A stretch of 43,317 nt of DNA from Candidatus Nitrotoga sp. CP45 (GTDB lineage Bacteria; Pseudomonadota; Gammaproteobacteria; Burkholderiales; Gallionellaceae), in NCBI GenBank assembly GCA_003402375.1, contig QFXJ01000055.1, positions 1-43,317 of the forward strand, given 5' to 3'. Of this stretch, positions 1 through 9,149 are shown in pieces. The notes under the pieces were generated by a model. The model did no database searches. It was not told where the DNA came from and worked only from the letters and a program-made list of their open reading frames with translations. How positions within the stretch are numbered: the stretch's first letter is position 1; each line of letters starts with the position of its first letter. The translations under genes and the position numbers were made by a program.

Positions 1-120
1 CCAGTACGCACAAAAGCAAAGTTAAAGGCGGCAGCAACCGAGCATATGAAAACGCTAGAAAACTCACCTGAACGCGTCAAAAAATACTTTCAAGATTCAC
101 GAGTAAAATATGCATCGTGA
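1..120 (+). CDS. 3' end of a truncated ORF, possibly a transposase
   Basis: Reading frame 1 is open from the window edge to a TGA at 118-120 and encodes 39 residues, ending in SPERVKKYFQDSRVKYAS. The rest of the gene lies outside the window. The peptide is basic and amphipathic. I do not recognise the family with certainty. The stop codon lies inside a repeat at 117-148 that matches the inverted-repeat ends of two MITE-like elements elsewhere in the window. That arrangement, a transposase C-terminus running into its terminal repeat, is what an insertion sequence end would look like. The TA dinucleotide after the repeat would suit an IS630/Tc1-mariner-type element. The family assignment is inference only. 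Confidence 0.35.
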   Translation, partial: PVRTKAKLKAAATEHMKTLENSPERVKKYFQDSRVKYAS

Positions 121-148
121 TTCACGGATAAACGTGGCCGGATCAATA
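117..148 (+). repeat. Terminal-inverted-repeat-like sequence, copy A (single end)
   Basis: A stretch beginning GTGATTCACGGATAAA and ending GGCCGGATCAA, followed by TA at 147-148. It matches the right end of the element at 26960-27081 (GTGACTCACGGATAAATC then GGCC), and its outer half matches both ends of the element at 3528-3652. Only one end lies in the window. It overlaps the stop codon of the truncated ORF to its left, so it may be the right terminus of an insertion sequence. The rest of the interval up to hemA (149-306) shows no gene. Confidence 0.55.
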
Positions 149-265
149 GTACTGTAAAGGTTAGCGGTTAGCAAATTGCGATTGGAGCCAGCATGGTTGT
201 GATTGTTTTATAACTGCTGAATTTTATTCAGGTTTAGTTGACTGGTATTGAGGATGGCTAGCAAC

Positions 266-271
266 TATAAT
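266..271 (+). promoter_or_regulatory. Candidate -10 box of the hemA promoter
   Basis: A consensus TATAAT lies 35 nt before the hemA ATG, which would give a leader of roughly 30 nt. The best -35-like hexamer, TTGACT at 238-243, is 22 nt away, which is too far for a standard sigma-70 promoter, so the -35 is poor or absent. This is a position-based guess. Confidence 0.3.
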
Positions 272-306
272 TGCACTCTTGTTTAATTTTTGGTCTTTTC
301 CGGACT

Positions 307-1560
307 ATGCAATTATTCGCTTTCGGCATTAACCATCAGACCGCGCCACTTGTTGTGCGTGAACAGATTGCGTTCAATATCGATGCAATGGAGCCCGCCC
401 TGCGCGACTTGGTCGGGCAGGGTGCAGCCAAGGAAGCGACCATACTTTCCACTTGCAACCGCACCGAGGTGTATTGCAGTACGCACAAGCCGGCGCAAAT
501 CATTAACTGGCTAGCAAGTTATCATGAATTACAACCACGCGAAATTGAGCCATATCTCTATACTTTGCCACAAGAGCAGGCAGTGAAGCATGCTTTTCGC
601 GTCGCCAGCGGGTTGGATTCAATGGTGCTCGGTGAACCGCAAATTCTGGGTCAAATGAAGCAGGCGGTACGTTATGCTGAGCAGGCCGGCACGCTGGGCT
701 TTCTGCTCCATAAGCTATTCCAGCGCACCTTCTCGGTGGCCAAGGATGTGCGCACCCAGACCGAAATTGGATCAAATTTAATTTCCATGGCGGCGGCGGC
801 GGTAAAGCTGGCCGAGCGCATTTTTCCCAGCATTGCCGAACAGAGTATATTGCTCATCGGCGCGGGGGAGATGATCGAACTAAATGCCGTGCATTTCGCG
901 GCTAAATTGCCTAAGCATATTACCGTTGCAAACCGCACCTTGGAACGCGCCCAAGTGTTGGCGCGGCGCATTGGCGGACAAGCCATCACGTTGAGCGAAT
1001 TACCAGAACAACTGGCGCAACACGATATCATCGTGACCAGTACCGCCAGCCCGCTGCCGATACTGGGCAAGGGTATGGTCGAGCGCGCACTGAAGGCACG
1101 CAAGCACCGCCCTCTTTTCATCGTCGATCTCGCCGTTCCACGCGATGTTGAAGCCGAAGTGGCCGAACTGGACGATGTGTTCCTTTATACCGTTGATGAT
1201 TTGTCCGAAGTTGTGCGCGATGGCTTGGATGCACGTCAGGGTGCGGTGAAAGAAGCTGAAGTGATCATAAATTCTGGCGTGGTGGATTTCATTCATTGGA
1301 TGGAATCACGTGAAGTAGTGCCCACTATCCGAGCGTTGCGCGATCATGCTGAACGCCAACGTCGGCACGAGATGGAGAAAGCTTTGCGCTTGCTGACTAA
1401 AGGCGAAGAGCCGGAAAAGGTACTGGAATCTTTAAGTAATGCGCTTACCAATAAATTTTTGCACGCGCCAACCCATGCATTGAATCATGTACAAGCCGAA
1501 GAGCGCGACGCTTTCCTTGATATGATGCACCGTATTTACCACATGCGTCCCTCTGAATGA
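307..1560 (+). CDS. hemA: Glutamyl-tRNA reductase
   Basis: Reduces glutamyl-tRNA(Glu) to glutamate-1-semialdehyde with NADPH, the first committed step of C5-pathway tetrapyrrole synthesis. The protein is 417 residues from the ATG at 307. A TTG at 271 would add 12 residues, but the family normally starts with a short MQLFxxGINHxTAP segment, exactly as seen from 307. The catalytic cysteine is Cys50 in STCNRTE. A nucleotide-binding segment with LLIGAGEM follows, and the C-terminal part is the helical dimerisation region. It is the first gene of a hemA-prfA-prmC operon: its TGA overlaps the ATG of prfA (ATGA at 1557-1560). Its product feeds HemL, encoded at 34962 in the same window. Confidence 0.97.
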   Translation: MQLFAFGINHQTAPLVVREQIAFNIDAMEPALRDLVGQGAAKEATILSTCNRTEVYCSTHKPAQIINWLASYHELQPREIEPYLYTLPQEQAVKHAFRVASGLDSMVLGEPQILGQMKQAVRYAEQAGTLGFLLHKLFQRTFSVAKDVRTQTEIGSNLISMAAAAVKLAERIFPSIAEQSILLIGAGEMIELNAVHFAAKLPKHITVANRTLERAQVLARRIGGQAITLSELPEQLAQHDIIVTSTASPLPILGKGMVERALKARKHRPLFIVDLAVPRDVEAEVAELDDVFLYTVDDLSEVVRDGLDARQGAVKEAEVIINSGVVDFIHWMESREVVPTIRALRDHAERQRRHEMEKALRLLTKGEEPEKVLESLSNALTNKFLHAPTHALNHVQAEERDAFLDMMHRIYHMRPSE

Positions 1561-2645
1561 AACCTAGCATTGCCGCTAAACTCGCTCAATTGGGCGACCG
1601 CCTGGATGAGGTTCGCCGTCTGTTAAGCAGCGAAAATGCCACTCGCGATATGGAAAGCTACCGTAAGCTTAATCGCGAACGCGCGGAGCTGGATCCCGTA
1701 GTGGAGCTTTACCACGCCCACCAAGCTTGCGCTGAGGATATAGCAACTGCACTGGAAATGGTGGATGACCCGGAAATGCGCGAATTTGCCACGGATGAAG
1801 TGAAGCAGGGGCGCGAACGACTAGAAAAAATTGAGATGGATTTACAGCGGCAGTTGCTGCCGAAGGATCCTAATGACGATCGCAACGTATTTCTGGAAAT
1901 CCGCGCGGGTACAGGCGGCGATGAGGCGGCATTATTTTCCGGCGACCTGTTTCGCATGTATGCACGTTTTGCCGAACGTAACCGCTGGCCGGTTGAAGTC
2001 ATTTCCGAAAGTTGCGGCGAAAAGGGCGGCTTCAAGGAAATCATCGCACGCATAGTTGGGCAGGGTGCATATTCGGTACTGAAGTTTGAATCTGGCGCAC
2101 ATAGAGTACAACGCGTGCCCACCACCGAAACGCAAGGCCGAATTCACACGTCGGCCTGCACCGTGGCAGTGCTGCCGGAAGCGGATGAAGTCAGCGACGT
2201 GGTGTTGAATCCTGCCGATTTGCGCATCGACACCTTCCGCGCTTCGGGTGCGGGCGGTCAGCATATTAATAAAACCGATTCGGCCGTACGCATAACACAC
2301 TTACCTACGGGTACTGTGGTGGAATGCCAGGATGGCCGTTCGCAGCACAAAAACAAGGCCCAAGCGCTGGCGGTTCTGGCCGCGCGCATCAAGGATAAAG
2401 AAGAGCGTACCGCTCACGCCAAGCAGGCCGCTGAGCGCAAGTCGTTGGTAGGCAGCGGTGATCGTTCGGAACGCATACGCACTTATAATTTCCCGCAAGG
2501 CCGGGTCACCGATCATCGCATTAACCTCACGCTGTACAAAATGGATCACATTATGGATGGCGACATCAGCGAGATGTGCAACGCATTGATGGCGGAATAT
2601 CAAGCAGAGCAACTGGCAGCACTAGCGAATGAAGGCAACAGCTGA
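1557..2645 (+). CDS. prfA: Peptide chain release factor 1
   Basis: Recognises UAA and UAG stop codons in the ribosomal A site and triggers peptidyl-tRNA hydrolysis. The 362-residue length is standard. The codon-recognition P-x-T tripeptide is seen as PTT at residues 188-190, and the catalytic GGQ is at 233-235 within [16 protein letters not shown]. Gln235 is the expected methylation target of PrmC, encoded two bases downstream, so modifying enzyme and substrate are co-transcribed. Start and hemA stop overlap as ATGA, implying translational coupling. PTT rather than SPF separates it from release factor 2. Confidence 0.97.
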   Translation: MKPSIAAKLAQLGDRLDEVRRLLSSENATRDMESYRKLNRERAELDPVVELYHAHQACAEDIATALEMVDDPEMREFATDEVKQGRERLEKIEMDLQRQLLPKDPNDDRNVFLEIRAGTGGDEAALFSGDLFRMYARFAERNRWPVEVISESCGEKGGFKEIIARIVGQGAYSVLKFESGAHRVQRVPTTETQGRIHTSACTVAVLPEADEVSDVVLNPADLRIDTFRASGAGGQHINKTDSAVRITHLPTGTVVECQDGRSQHKNKAQALAVLAARIKDKEERTAHAKQAAERKSLVGSGDRSERIRTYNFPQGRVTDHRINLTLYKMDHIMDGDISEMCNALMAEYQAEQLAALANEGNS

Positions 2646-2647
2646 AC

Positions 2648-3502
2648 TTGCTGCGCACCATACAAGAAGTTCTGATTCAAGATGCAGCACGTCTGACCGA
2701 GGCGCTGGCAATCAATCCCAGCAGCGCACGTATCGAAATACAATGTTTGTTGCAACACGTGTTAGATGTTCCGCGTGCCTGGCTGCTGGCGCATTCCGAG
2801 CACTGTCCGAACGAAACTGAGCAAACCCATTACCATAAATTGTTGCAGCGCCGCCTCCGAGGAGAGCCTGTTGCCTATTTATTGGGCGAACGCGAATTTT
2901 TCGGGTTAATGTTCAAGGTGACGCCCGCTACGCTTATTCCCCGTCCAGAAACTGAATTACTGGTTGAACTGGCCTTGACGCGTATCCCACAGCAGGGTTT
3001 ATGCCGTGTGCTTGACCTGGGCACGGGTAGTGGTGCAATTGCTCTGGCGGTCGCTCGTGCGCGTCCAGATGTTGAGGTGCAGGGCTGCGATGCTTCCACT
3101 ACGGCATTGGCGGTTGCGCATGCAAATGCACAGCAACTATCTATCGCTAATGCAGCTTTCATACACAGCGACTGGTTCGGGGCATTCACGGCACAAAAAT
3201 TTAACATTATCGTATCCAATCCGCCCTACATTGCAGCTGGCGACCCCCATCTGGCACGGGGCGATGTGCGCTTTGAGCCAATATCCGCGCTTGCATCCGG
3301 CAGCGATGGCCTGCAGGATATCCGTCATATTACAGCTCATGCTCCAAATTATCTTGAGCCCGGTGGCTGGTTGCTTCTTGAACATGGCTATGACCAAGCC
3401 ACGCAGGTTCGTGAGCTTCTGCAGCAGGCGGGTTTCGACGCAGTATTCTCGGCGTGTGATCTGGCGGGGATAGAGCGGGTCAGCGGCGGACGCATCGCTT
3501 GA
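2648..3502 (+). CDS. prmC: Release factor glutamine N5-methyltransferase
   Basis: Transfers a methyl group from S-adenosylmethionine to the glutamine of the GGQ motif in release factors 1 and 2. The protein has 284 residues. An N-terminal helical domain is followed by a class I methyltransferase fold: the SAM-binding VLDLGTGSGAIALA is at 121-134 and the substrate-glutamine-binding NPPY at 191-194. The start is TTG at 2648, two bases after the prfA stop. GAAGG at 2631-2635 is a reasonable ribosome binding site, and no in-frame ATG lies nearby. It is the last gene of the hemA operon. A MITE-like repeat follows the stop and separates it from the convergent hemF. Confidence 0.95.
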   Translation: MLRTIQEVLIQDAARLTEALAINPSSARIEIQCLLQHVLDVPRAWLLAHSEHCPNETEQTHYHKLLQRRLRGEPVAYLLGEREFFGLMFKVTPATLIPRPETELLVELALTRIPQQGLCRVLDLGTGSGAIALAVARARPDVEVQGCDASTTALAVAHANAQQLSIANAAFIHSDWFGAFTAQKFNIIVSNPPYIAAGDPHLARGDVRFEPISALASGSDGLQDIRHITAHAPNYLEPGGWLLLEHGYDQATQVRELLQQAGFDAVFSACDLAGIERVSGGRIA

Positions 3503-3527
3503 GGATACGTCCGCAACCCGATCAACT

Positions 3528-3652
3528 TATTGATGTGGCCTGATTATATATAAAGTCCGTTCGCATTGAGCTTGTCAAAATATAAATTTATTCAATGCGT
3601 TAGACAGAATCAGGCCGAACGAAAGTTGATACTTCATCAGGCCGCATCAATA
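3528..3652. repeat. MITE-like inverted-repeat element, copy C
   Basis: About 125 bp flanked by TA on both sides. The left end reads TTGATGTGGCCTGAT (3530-3544) and the right end is its inverse, ATCAGGCCGCATCAA (3636-3650), a 14/15 match. The same outer sequence occurs in copies A and B. The interior differs from copy B. It includes GTTCGCATTGAGCTTGTCAAA (about 3558-3578), a degenerate form of a REP-like motif common in proteobacteria, and a second AATCAGGCCGAAC. The element fills the gap between the convergent ends of prmC and hemF and could act as a bidirectional terminator. It has no coding capacity. Confidence 0.6.
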
Positions 3653-3717
3653 GTTGCACTACAAGTTGCACTACAATTATTGGTTCAATAACTCACTTCA
3701 ATAACTAACAGCGAAAT

Positions 3718-4614
3718 CTACACCCAATTCTTGGGCACTAAAAATTTCTCATACAACTCCGCCTCATGCGAGCCCTTCTCTGGGTGCCAGTCATAGCGCC
3801 ACTTCACCAGTGGTGGCATGGATAGCAAAATAGATTCGATACGCCCATTACTTTGCAGCCCGAAGATCGTGCCACGGTCTATTACCAGATTGAATTCGAC
3901 ATAACGCCCGCGCCGATAAAGCTGGAAATCACGTTCACGTTCACCGTAGGGCGTGTCCTTGCGGCGTTCAAGGATAGGTACATAGGCGGAAATAAAGTGA
4001 TTCCCAACGCTTTGTTGAATAGCAAAAGCAGTGGCAAAATCCGGCTCGCTCAAGTCGTCGAAGAAGATACCGCCCACACCTCGAGGTTCATTGCGATGCT
4101 TGATAAAGAAATACTCATCGCACCATTTTTTGTATTTTGGAAAGAGATGATTGCCAAACGGTGTTAACGCGTTCTGACAAGTCTGATGGAAATGCACGGC
4201 ATCTTCCTCAAAACCATAATAGGGGGTCAAATCCATTCCACCGCCAAACCAAAATGCGATTTCACCATCATTTTTTTTCGCCATGAACATGCGCACATTC
4301 ATATGAACAGTGGGTGCATAAGGATTACGCGGGTGGAATACCAATGACACGCCCATCGCCTCCCATGTACACCCTGCCAACTCCGGACGATGAGCCGTAG
4401 CGGAAGGGGGCATCTTGTCGCCCGTTACATGAGAGAAAGCTACCCCGCCGCGTTCCAGGACATTTCCTTCTTCGAGGATGCAGCTTCGGCCACCGCCCCC
4501 TTCCGGGCGATCCCAGCTGTCACGCCGAAATTTATTGCCGTCCACCTGTTCCAAACGGGTCACAATCGTGTCTTGCAACTCGAGCAAGAATTTTTTGACT
4601 GCGGCGCTATCCAT
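3718..4614 (-). CDS. hemF: Oxygen-dependent coproporphyrinogen III oxidase
   Basis: Oxidatively decarboxylates two propionates of coproporphyrinogen III to give protoporphyrinogen IX, using O2 as acceptor. The 298 residues match the family length. Conserved segments include [20 protein letters not shown] near the N-terminus, [17 protein letters not shown], the [13 protein letters not shown] block and the aspartate/histidine-rich [15 protein letters not shown] region. GGAGGA lies four bases before the ATG. It is the last gene of the leftward dusB-fis-purH-purD series, 163 nt after purD. That gap holds no convincing gene, so hemF may be read from the same transcript or from its own promoter there. 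An O2-dependent enzyme fits an organism that meets oxygen. Confidence 0.97.
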   Translation of the reverse strand: MDSAAVKKFLLELQDTIVTRLEQVDGNKFRRDSWDRPEGGGGRSCILEEGNVLERGGVAFSHVTGDKMPPSATAHRPELAGCTWEAMGVSLVFHPRNPYAPTVHMNVRMFMAKKNDGEIAFWFGGGMDLTPYYGFEEDAVHFHQTCQNALTPFGNHLFPKYKKWCDEYFFIKHRNEPRGVGGIFFDDLSEPDFATAFAIQQSVGNHFISAYVPILERRKDTPYGERERDFQLYRRGRYVEFNLVIDRGTIFGLQSNGRIESILLSMPPLVKWRYDWHPEKGSHEAELYEKFLVPKNWV

Positions 4615-4777
4615 GCTTCCTCCAATTTATTTCGTATTTATTTGCGAATGAACTATCACTCATCCATGCACACGTTCCTTGAGCCTTGATAGACGCTGCA
4701 TGGCACGGTTGTAGCGGGAATAACCAAGCCATGCCGATATTCTGTAGAATTGAAACAGCAACTTTCTAAAGAAGCCG

Positions 4778-6052
4778 TTATTTTCTAGGCAGGGTGGCGC
4801 GATAACCGATATCGTGGCGCATCTGACAACCCTCGAAATGAATATTCTCGGCAACTTGATAAGCACGGCGCTGCGCAATTTTCACGCTATCGCCCAATGT
4901 AGTAACGCACAATACACGTCCTCCGCTGGTAACGATCTTGCCATCCTGCATGATGGTGCAAGCATGAAACACATGTGCATCTTCCTGTGCTTTGGGCAGG
5001 CCGGTAATGACATCGCCTTTTCGCGGCGCATCAGGATAGTTAGCGGCGGCCAATACCACACCGAGCGCAGCGCGTCTGTCCCATTCCGCCTCTACCTTAT
5101 TCAAGGTGCCGTTGACTGCATGCTCCAATAGCACTAGCAGATCACTCTTCAGGCGCAACATAATTGGCTGGGTTTCCGGGTCACCCATACGACAATTAAA
5201 CTCCAACACCTTGTAATTATTTTGTGGATCTATCATCAGACCGGCATATAGAAAACCGGTGTAAATAATCCCTTCTTTTTCCATGCCCTGTACTACTGGA
5301 AGTATCACCTCGCGCAACACGCGCGCATGCAATTCCGGTGTTACCACTGGTGCCGGAGAATACGCGCCCATGCCGCCGGTATTAGGTCCATGATCACCAT
5401 CCAGTAACCGTTTATGGTCCTGGCTAGTCGCCAGTGGCAGCACATGCTTGCCGTCCACCATGACAATGAAACTGGCTTCCTCGCCGACCAAAAATTCCTC
5501 GATAATTACGCGTGCGCCGGCATCCCCCAATTTGTTACCGGACAACATCATGGTTATGGCTTCGTGAGCTTCTTGCACTGTCATTGCTACAACTACGCCT
5601 TTGCCTGCAGCCAAGCCATCAGCTTTGATCACAATGGGTGCACCCTGTTTTTCCACGTAAGCGCACGCATCCGCGATGTTGCTGAAGGATTGATAAAGCG
5701 CAGTGGGAATATGGTGGCGCACCATGAAATTTTTGGCGAAATCTTTAGAGCTTTCCAGTTGTGCTGCCGCTTTGGTAGGGCCAAAAATTTTCAGGCCAGC
5801 AGCACGAAATTTGTCCACTATTCCAGCCGCTAACGGTGCTTCCGGGCCGACTACGGTAAAGTAGATTTGCTCACGTTGCGCAAATGCGATGAGATCGGAA
5901 ATAGCTGTGATGGCTATATTTTCCACGCCATTTTCAAGCGCTGTACCGGCATTGCCTGGAGCGACGTACACTCTCTGCACTTTAGTGGCTTGCGCCAAAC
6001 GCCATGCCAGTGCGTGTTCACGACCACCACTCCCAACAACCAGAATTTTCAT
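4778..6052 (-). CDS. purD: Phosphoribosylamine-glycine ligase
   Basis: ATP-grasp enzyme joining phosphoribosylamine and glycine to form GAR in purine synthesis. The protein is 424 residues from the ATG whose complement is at 6050-6052. An upstream in-frame TTG would add four residues, but MKILVVGSGGREHALAW is the typical family start. Visible motifs are the N-terminal GSGGREHA, the DGLAAGKGV glycine loop of the ATP-grasp fold and the C-terminal EFNCRMGDPETQ metal/nucleotide site. It lies 87 nt downstream of purH on the same strand, a very common bacterial pairing. Confidence 0.97.
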   Translation of the reverse strand: MKILVVGSGGREHALAWRLAQATKVQRVYVAPGNAGTALENGVENIAITAISDLIAFAQREQIYFTVVGPEAPLAAGIVDKFRAAGLKIFGPTKAAAQLESSKDFAKNFMVRHHIPTALYQSFSNIADACAYVEKQGAPIVIKADGLAAGKGVVVAMTVQEAHEAITMMLSGNKLGDAGARVIIEEFLVGEEASFIVMVDGKHVLPLATSQDHKRLLDGDHGPNTGGMGAYSPAPVVTPELHARVLREVILPVVQGMEKEGIIYTGFLYAGLMIDPQNNYKVLEFNCRMGDPETQPIMLRLKSDLLVLLEHAVNGTLNKVEAEWDRRAALGVVLAAANYPDAPRKGDVITGLPKAQEDAHVFHACTIMQDGKIVTSGGRVLCVTTLGDSVKIAQRRAYQVAENIHFEGCQMRHDIGYRATLPRK

Positions 6053-6139
6053 AACATAACCCAAAATTTGTCACAGAAATCACAAAAACAAAAACTTTGG
6101 AGCAAGTAAAGAGAGAGCGTGTCCCTGCTGTTAAAGCTT

Positions 6140-7705
6140 CTAATGTCTGAAATGTCGATAACCCGTAAATACCATGACTAGCCCATGTTCATCGGCTGCT
6201 GCAATAATTTCCTCATCGCGCATGCTGCCACCGGGCTGAATGACTGCTTTCGCGCCTGCTTCAGCCAGCACGTCTACGCCATCACGGAACGGGAAGAAAG
6301 CATCTGATGCGACGGCTGAGTCAACTAAACTACAAGTCGCATTTTGTGCCTTGATTGTAGCGATACGGGTGCTATCTACCCGGCTCATTTGCCCGGCACC
6401 TACGCCTAGTGTGCGTCCATCTTTACAGAACACGATGGCGTTTGATTTCACATACTTCGCCACGCGCCAGGCGAACAGCAGATCCTGTAATTGTTCAGCA
6501 CTCGGCTGTGCTTTGGTAACCACGCGCAATTGCTCAGCTTGTACGTCCAAAGTATCAGGTGATTGCACCAGTAAGCCGCCATTCACTCGCTTAAAATCAT
6601 ATTGATTGTGCGACTTGGACAGTGGTACGGTGAGCAGACGCACATTTTGTTTTGCTGCCACGACCTGTCGTGCCGCTTCAGTCACTGAAGGCGCAATAAT
6701 CACTTCAACAAATTGATTGGCTGTAATAGTGGTTGCGGTATCTACATCCAGCTCGCGGTTAAAAGCGATGATGCCGCCGAATGCGGAGGTGGGATCCGTT
6801 GCATAAGCCAACTTGTAGGCATTGAGTGGTGCATCGGCAATCGCCACACCGCACGGATTGGCGTGCTTGACAATAACGCAGGCGGGCTGCTCAAGTGTCT
6901 TGACACATTCCCACGCTGCATCGGCATCGCCAATGTTGTTATAGGACAGCTCCTTGCCCTGCAATTGGGTGTAATCGGCAATGCCGCCCGGCACTGCATT
7001 CAGGTCACGGTAGAAAGCTGCATTTTGATGAGGATTTTCGCCGTAGCGCATGTCCTGCACTTTGGCGAAGTTGAAGTTGATTTGTGCCGGGTACTCGCTG
7101 TGTGTGCCGTCGCTGTGAATTGCAGTAAGGTAATTGCTGATCGCGCTGTCATACGCGGCAGTGTGCGAAAAAGCTTTTTTCGCCAGATCGAAACGCGTGG
7201 CGCTGGAAACCGCGCCGCCATTAGCACGCATTTCGGTCAGAATGGTGCTGTAGTCTTTTGAGTCGGTGACGATGGCTACATATTGATGATTCTTCGCTGC
7301 GGCGCGCACCATGGTAGGTCCGCCAATGTCGATGTTCTCTATGGCATCTGCCAGCGTGCAATCGGGTTTGGCAACGGTAGCGCCGAACGGATATAAATTC
7401 ACCACTACCAGATCAATGGTCGGAATGCTGTACTTCTCCAGCGTGGCGACATGTTCCGGCAGATCCCGTCGCGCCAGAATGCCGGCATGGACTTTCGGTT
7501 GCAGCGTCTTCACGCGTCCATCCAGCATCTCGGGGAAGCCAGTGTAATCGGCTACTTCCGTAACCGGAATGCCGTTATCGGCAAGTATCTTGGCCGTGCC
7601 GCCAGTGGACAGGATGGTAACGCCTAGTTGATGCAAACCCTTGGCGAATTCCAGCACGCCGGACTTGTCCGACACACTAATGAGGGCTTGTTTGATTGCT
7701 GCCAT
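6140..7705 (-). CDS. purH: Bifunctional AICAR transformylase/IMP cyclohydrolase
   Basis: Catalyses the last two steps of IMP synthesis: formylation of AICAR with 10-formyl-THF, then ring closure. At 521 residues it is of usual length. The N-terminal MGS-like cyclohydrolase domain shows SVSDKSG and STGGTAKIL. The transformylase domain carries the KHANPCG catalytic motif and ends in [18 protein letters not shown]. The gene starts only two bases after the stop of fis (7708), so ribosomes probably re-initiate. A purine-poor stretch precedes the ATG, and the ribosome binding site would lie inside the fis tail. Strand and spacing place it in the dusB-fis-purH-purD-hemF unit. Confidence 0.98.
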   Translation of the reverse strand: MAAIKQALISVSDKSGVLEFAKGLHQLGVTILSTGGTAKILADNGIPVTEVADYTGFPEMLDGRVKTLQPKVHAGILARRDLPEHVATLEKYSIPTIDLVVVNLYPFGATVAKPDCTLADAIENIDIGGPTMVRAAAKNHQYVAIVTDSKDYSTILTEMRANGGAVSSATRFDLAKKAFSHTAAYDSAISNYLTAIHSDGTHSEYPAQINFNFAKVQDMRYGENPHQNAAFYRDLNAVPGGIADYTQLQGKELSYNNIGDADAAWECVKTLEQPACVIVKHANPCGVAIADAPLNAYKLAYATDPTSAFGGIIAFNRELDVDTATTITANQFVEVIIAPSVTEAARQVVAAKQNVRLLTVPLSKSHNQYDFKRVNGGLLVQSPDTLDVQAEQLRVVTKAQPSAEQLQDLLFAWRVAKYVKSNAIVFCKDGRTLGVGAGQMSRVDSTRIATIKAQNATCSLVDSAVASDAFFPFRDGVDVLAEAGAKAVIQPGGSMRDEEIIAAADEHGLVMVFTGYRHFRH

Positions 7706-7707
7706 AG

Positions 7708-8058
7708 TTAATTTTTCTTTTCGTTTGTTTTAACAAGATCAGGCCTTTGAATAGCCCTTCGTTCGGGCCGGGCATTTGGCCGCAAATTCGAAGTTGCGCT
7801 CGTAGTACTGTGTTGCTGAATTTTCTTGCGTAATGTATTGCGGTTAAGCCCTAATAATTCGGCTGCTCGCGTCTGGTTGCCGCCTGCATGTTGTAGAACG
7901 GCTTCGATTAATGGCTTCTCAACGCAATTCATCACCATGTCATACACCGCACATGAAGGATTTTCGCCGTCGAGATCCTTGAAATAATCGTCCACTGCCT
8001 TGCGAACATATCTCGCAACGTCATTTTCTCCTAACAAACAATCATCTTCTTTTTTCAT
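7708..8058 (-). CDS. fis: Fis-family nucleoid protein with a basic C-terminal extension
   Basis: DNA-bending nucleoid-associated factor that dimerises and binds AT-rich sites, modulating rRNA promoters and recombination. Residues 1-84 cover the core, with the helix-turn-helix in [20 protein letters not shown] (59-78). Escherichia coli Fis ends about four residues after the LRKK segment's neighbours, at a point equivalent to residue 84 here. This protein instead continues to residue 116 with a polar, Arg/Pro/Lys-rich tail ([14 protein letters not shown], then TNEKKN). The DNA for the tail is hairpin-rich and contains GGCCTGATC and GGCCCGAACGAA stretches resembling the dispersed repeat at 3528-3652, so the extension may have arisen by repeat insertion. 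The ATG overlaps the dusB stop (8055-8058), the classical dusB-fis arrangement. Confidence 0.9.
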   Translation of the reverse strand: MKKEDDCLLGENDVARYVRKAVDDYFKDLDGENPSCAVYDMVMNCVEKPLIEAVLQHAGGNQTRAAELLGLNRNTLRKKIQQHSTTSATSNLRPNARPERRAIQRPDLVKTNEKKN

Positions 8059-9062
8059 GCAGCTAGCTCCTCGACGTACTGTAGGCGCTCGCCGCCCTGT
8101 AATTGCCCATCAAAAAAATCATTTACCGCCATCAATTGTTCTGCGCTGCTTTCTAGTTGATTCATATGATGGCGAAAATGCGCAGAACCAATCAGTCCCT
8201 TTGTGTACCAGGAGATATGTTTGCGCGCCACGCGCAAACCCGTGTGTTCACCATAGAATGCGTAAAGTTCATATACATGCTTAAGCAGCACGCGATGTAC
8301 CTCGTCCACTTGCGGTGCGGGCAGATGTGTGCCGGTTTTGATGAAATGCTCGATCTCGCGAAACAACCACGGACGCCCTTGTGCGGCGCGCCCTATCATC
8401 ACGGCATCCGCGCCAGTCTGCTGTAAAACATAGCGGGCTTTTTCCGGGGTTGTGATATCGCCGTTAGCGATAACCGGGATGTTGACGTTGGCCTTCACTG
8501 CGGTGATTGTGTCATATTCCGCATCGCCGGTGTAAGCGCAAGCACGAGTCCGGCCGTGAATGGCGAGTGCCTGAATGCCGCTCGCCTCGGCAATTTGGGC
8601 GATACGAATTGCATTACGGTTTTGCTTATCCCAGCCGGTACGTATTTTAAGCGTCACCGGCACGGCCACCGCGCCTACTACTGCCTCCAATATTCGCGCT
8701 ACCAGCGCTTCATTCTGCAATAGCGCGGAACCGGCCATCACGTTGCAAATTTTCTTCGCGGGACAACCCATATTTATGTCGATGATCTGTGCGCCCTCAT
8801 CCACATTATATTGGGCGGCCCGCGCCAGCATTTTGGGATCGGCACCGACAATTTGCACTGAGATGGGATCAACTTCACCCTCGTGATTGGCGCGCCGCTT
8901 GGTCTTTTCAGATCCGTAGAGCAGAGAATTAGAAGATACCATCTCGCTCACCGCCATGCCTGCGCCCATACTTTTGCACAACATGCGAAATGGACGATCG
9001 GTTACTCCCGCCATGGGGGCAACGATCAGGTTGTTCTTGAGATGATAGGGACCGATGCGCAT
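8055..9062 (-). CDS. dusB: tRNA-dihydrouridine synthase B
   Basis: FMN-dependent reductase forming dihydrouridine in the tRNA D-loop. The 335-residue protein has a TIM-barrel domain beginning with APMAGVTDRPFR. The catalytic acid is Cys100 in INMGCPAKK, and VIANGDI and VMIGRAAQGRPW belong to the FMN phosphate site. A helical tRNA-binding domain follows. It is the first gene of the leftward operon and overlaps fis by four bases, as in many gamma- and betaproteobacteria. It is divergent from the hydroxylase at 9150, with an 87-nt shared promoter interval. Confidence 0.97.
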   Translation of the reverse strand: MRIGPYHLKNNLIVAPMAGVTDRPFRMLCKSMGAGMAVSEMVSSNSLLYGSEKTKRRANHEGEVDPISVQIVGADPKMLARAAQYNVDEGAQIIDINMGCPAKKICNVMAGSALLQNEALVARILEAVVGAVAVPVTLKIRTGWDKQNRNAIRIAQIAEASGIQALAIHGRTRACAYTGDAEYDTITAVKANVNIPVIANGDITTPEKARYVLQQTGADAVMIGRAAQGRPWLFREIEHFIKTGTHLPAPQVDEVHRVLLKHVYELYAFYGEHTGLRVARKHISWYTKGLIGSAHFRHHMNQLESSAEQLMAVNDFFDGQLQGGERLQYVEELAA

Positions 9063-9149
9063 GACGTTTTCCGAAAGGAGGCAGATTATAAATTAATCAA
9101 ACGTCCCGTGCTATCATCACTCGTCCAGAAGTAAAAAAATATTTTAGCG

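Noticed and set aside
4660-4878. 72-codon minus-strand frame crossing the purD 3' end into the purD-hemF gap
   Set aside because: Starts inside purD in another frame; the ATG near GCATGGCTTGG is out of frame and there is no ribosome binding site.
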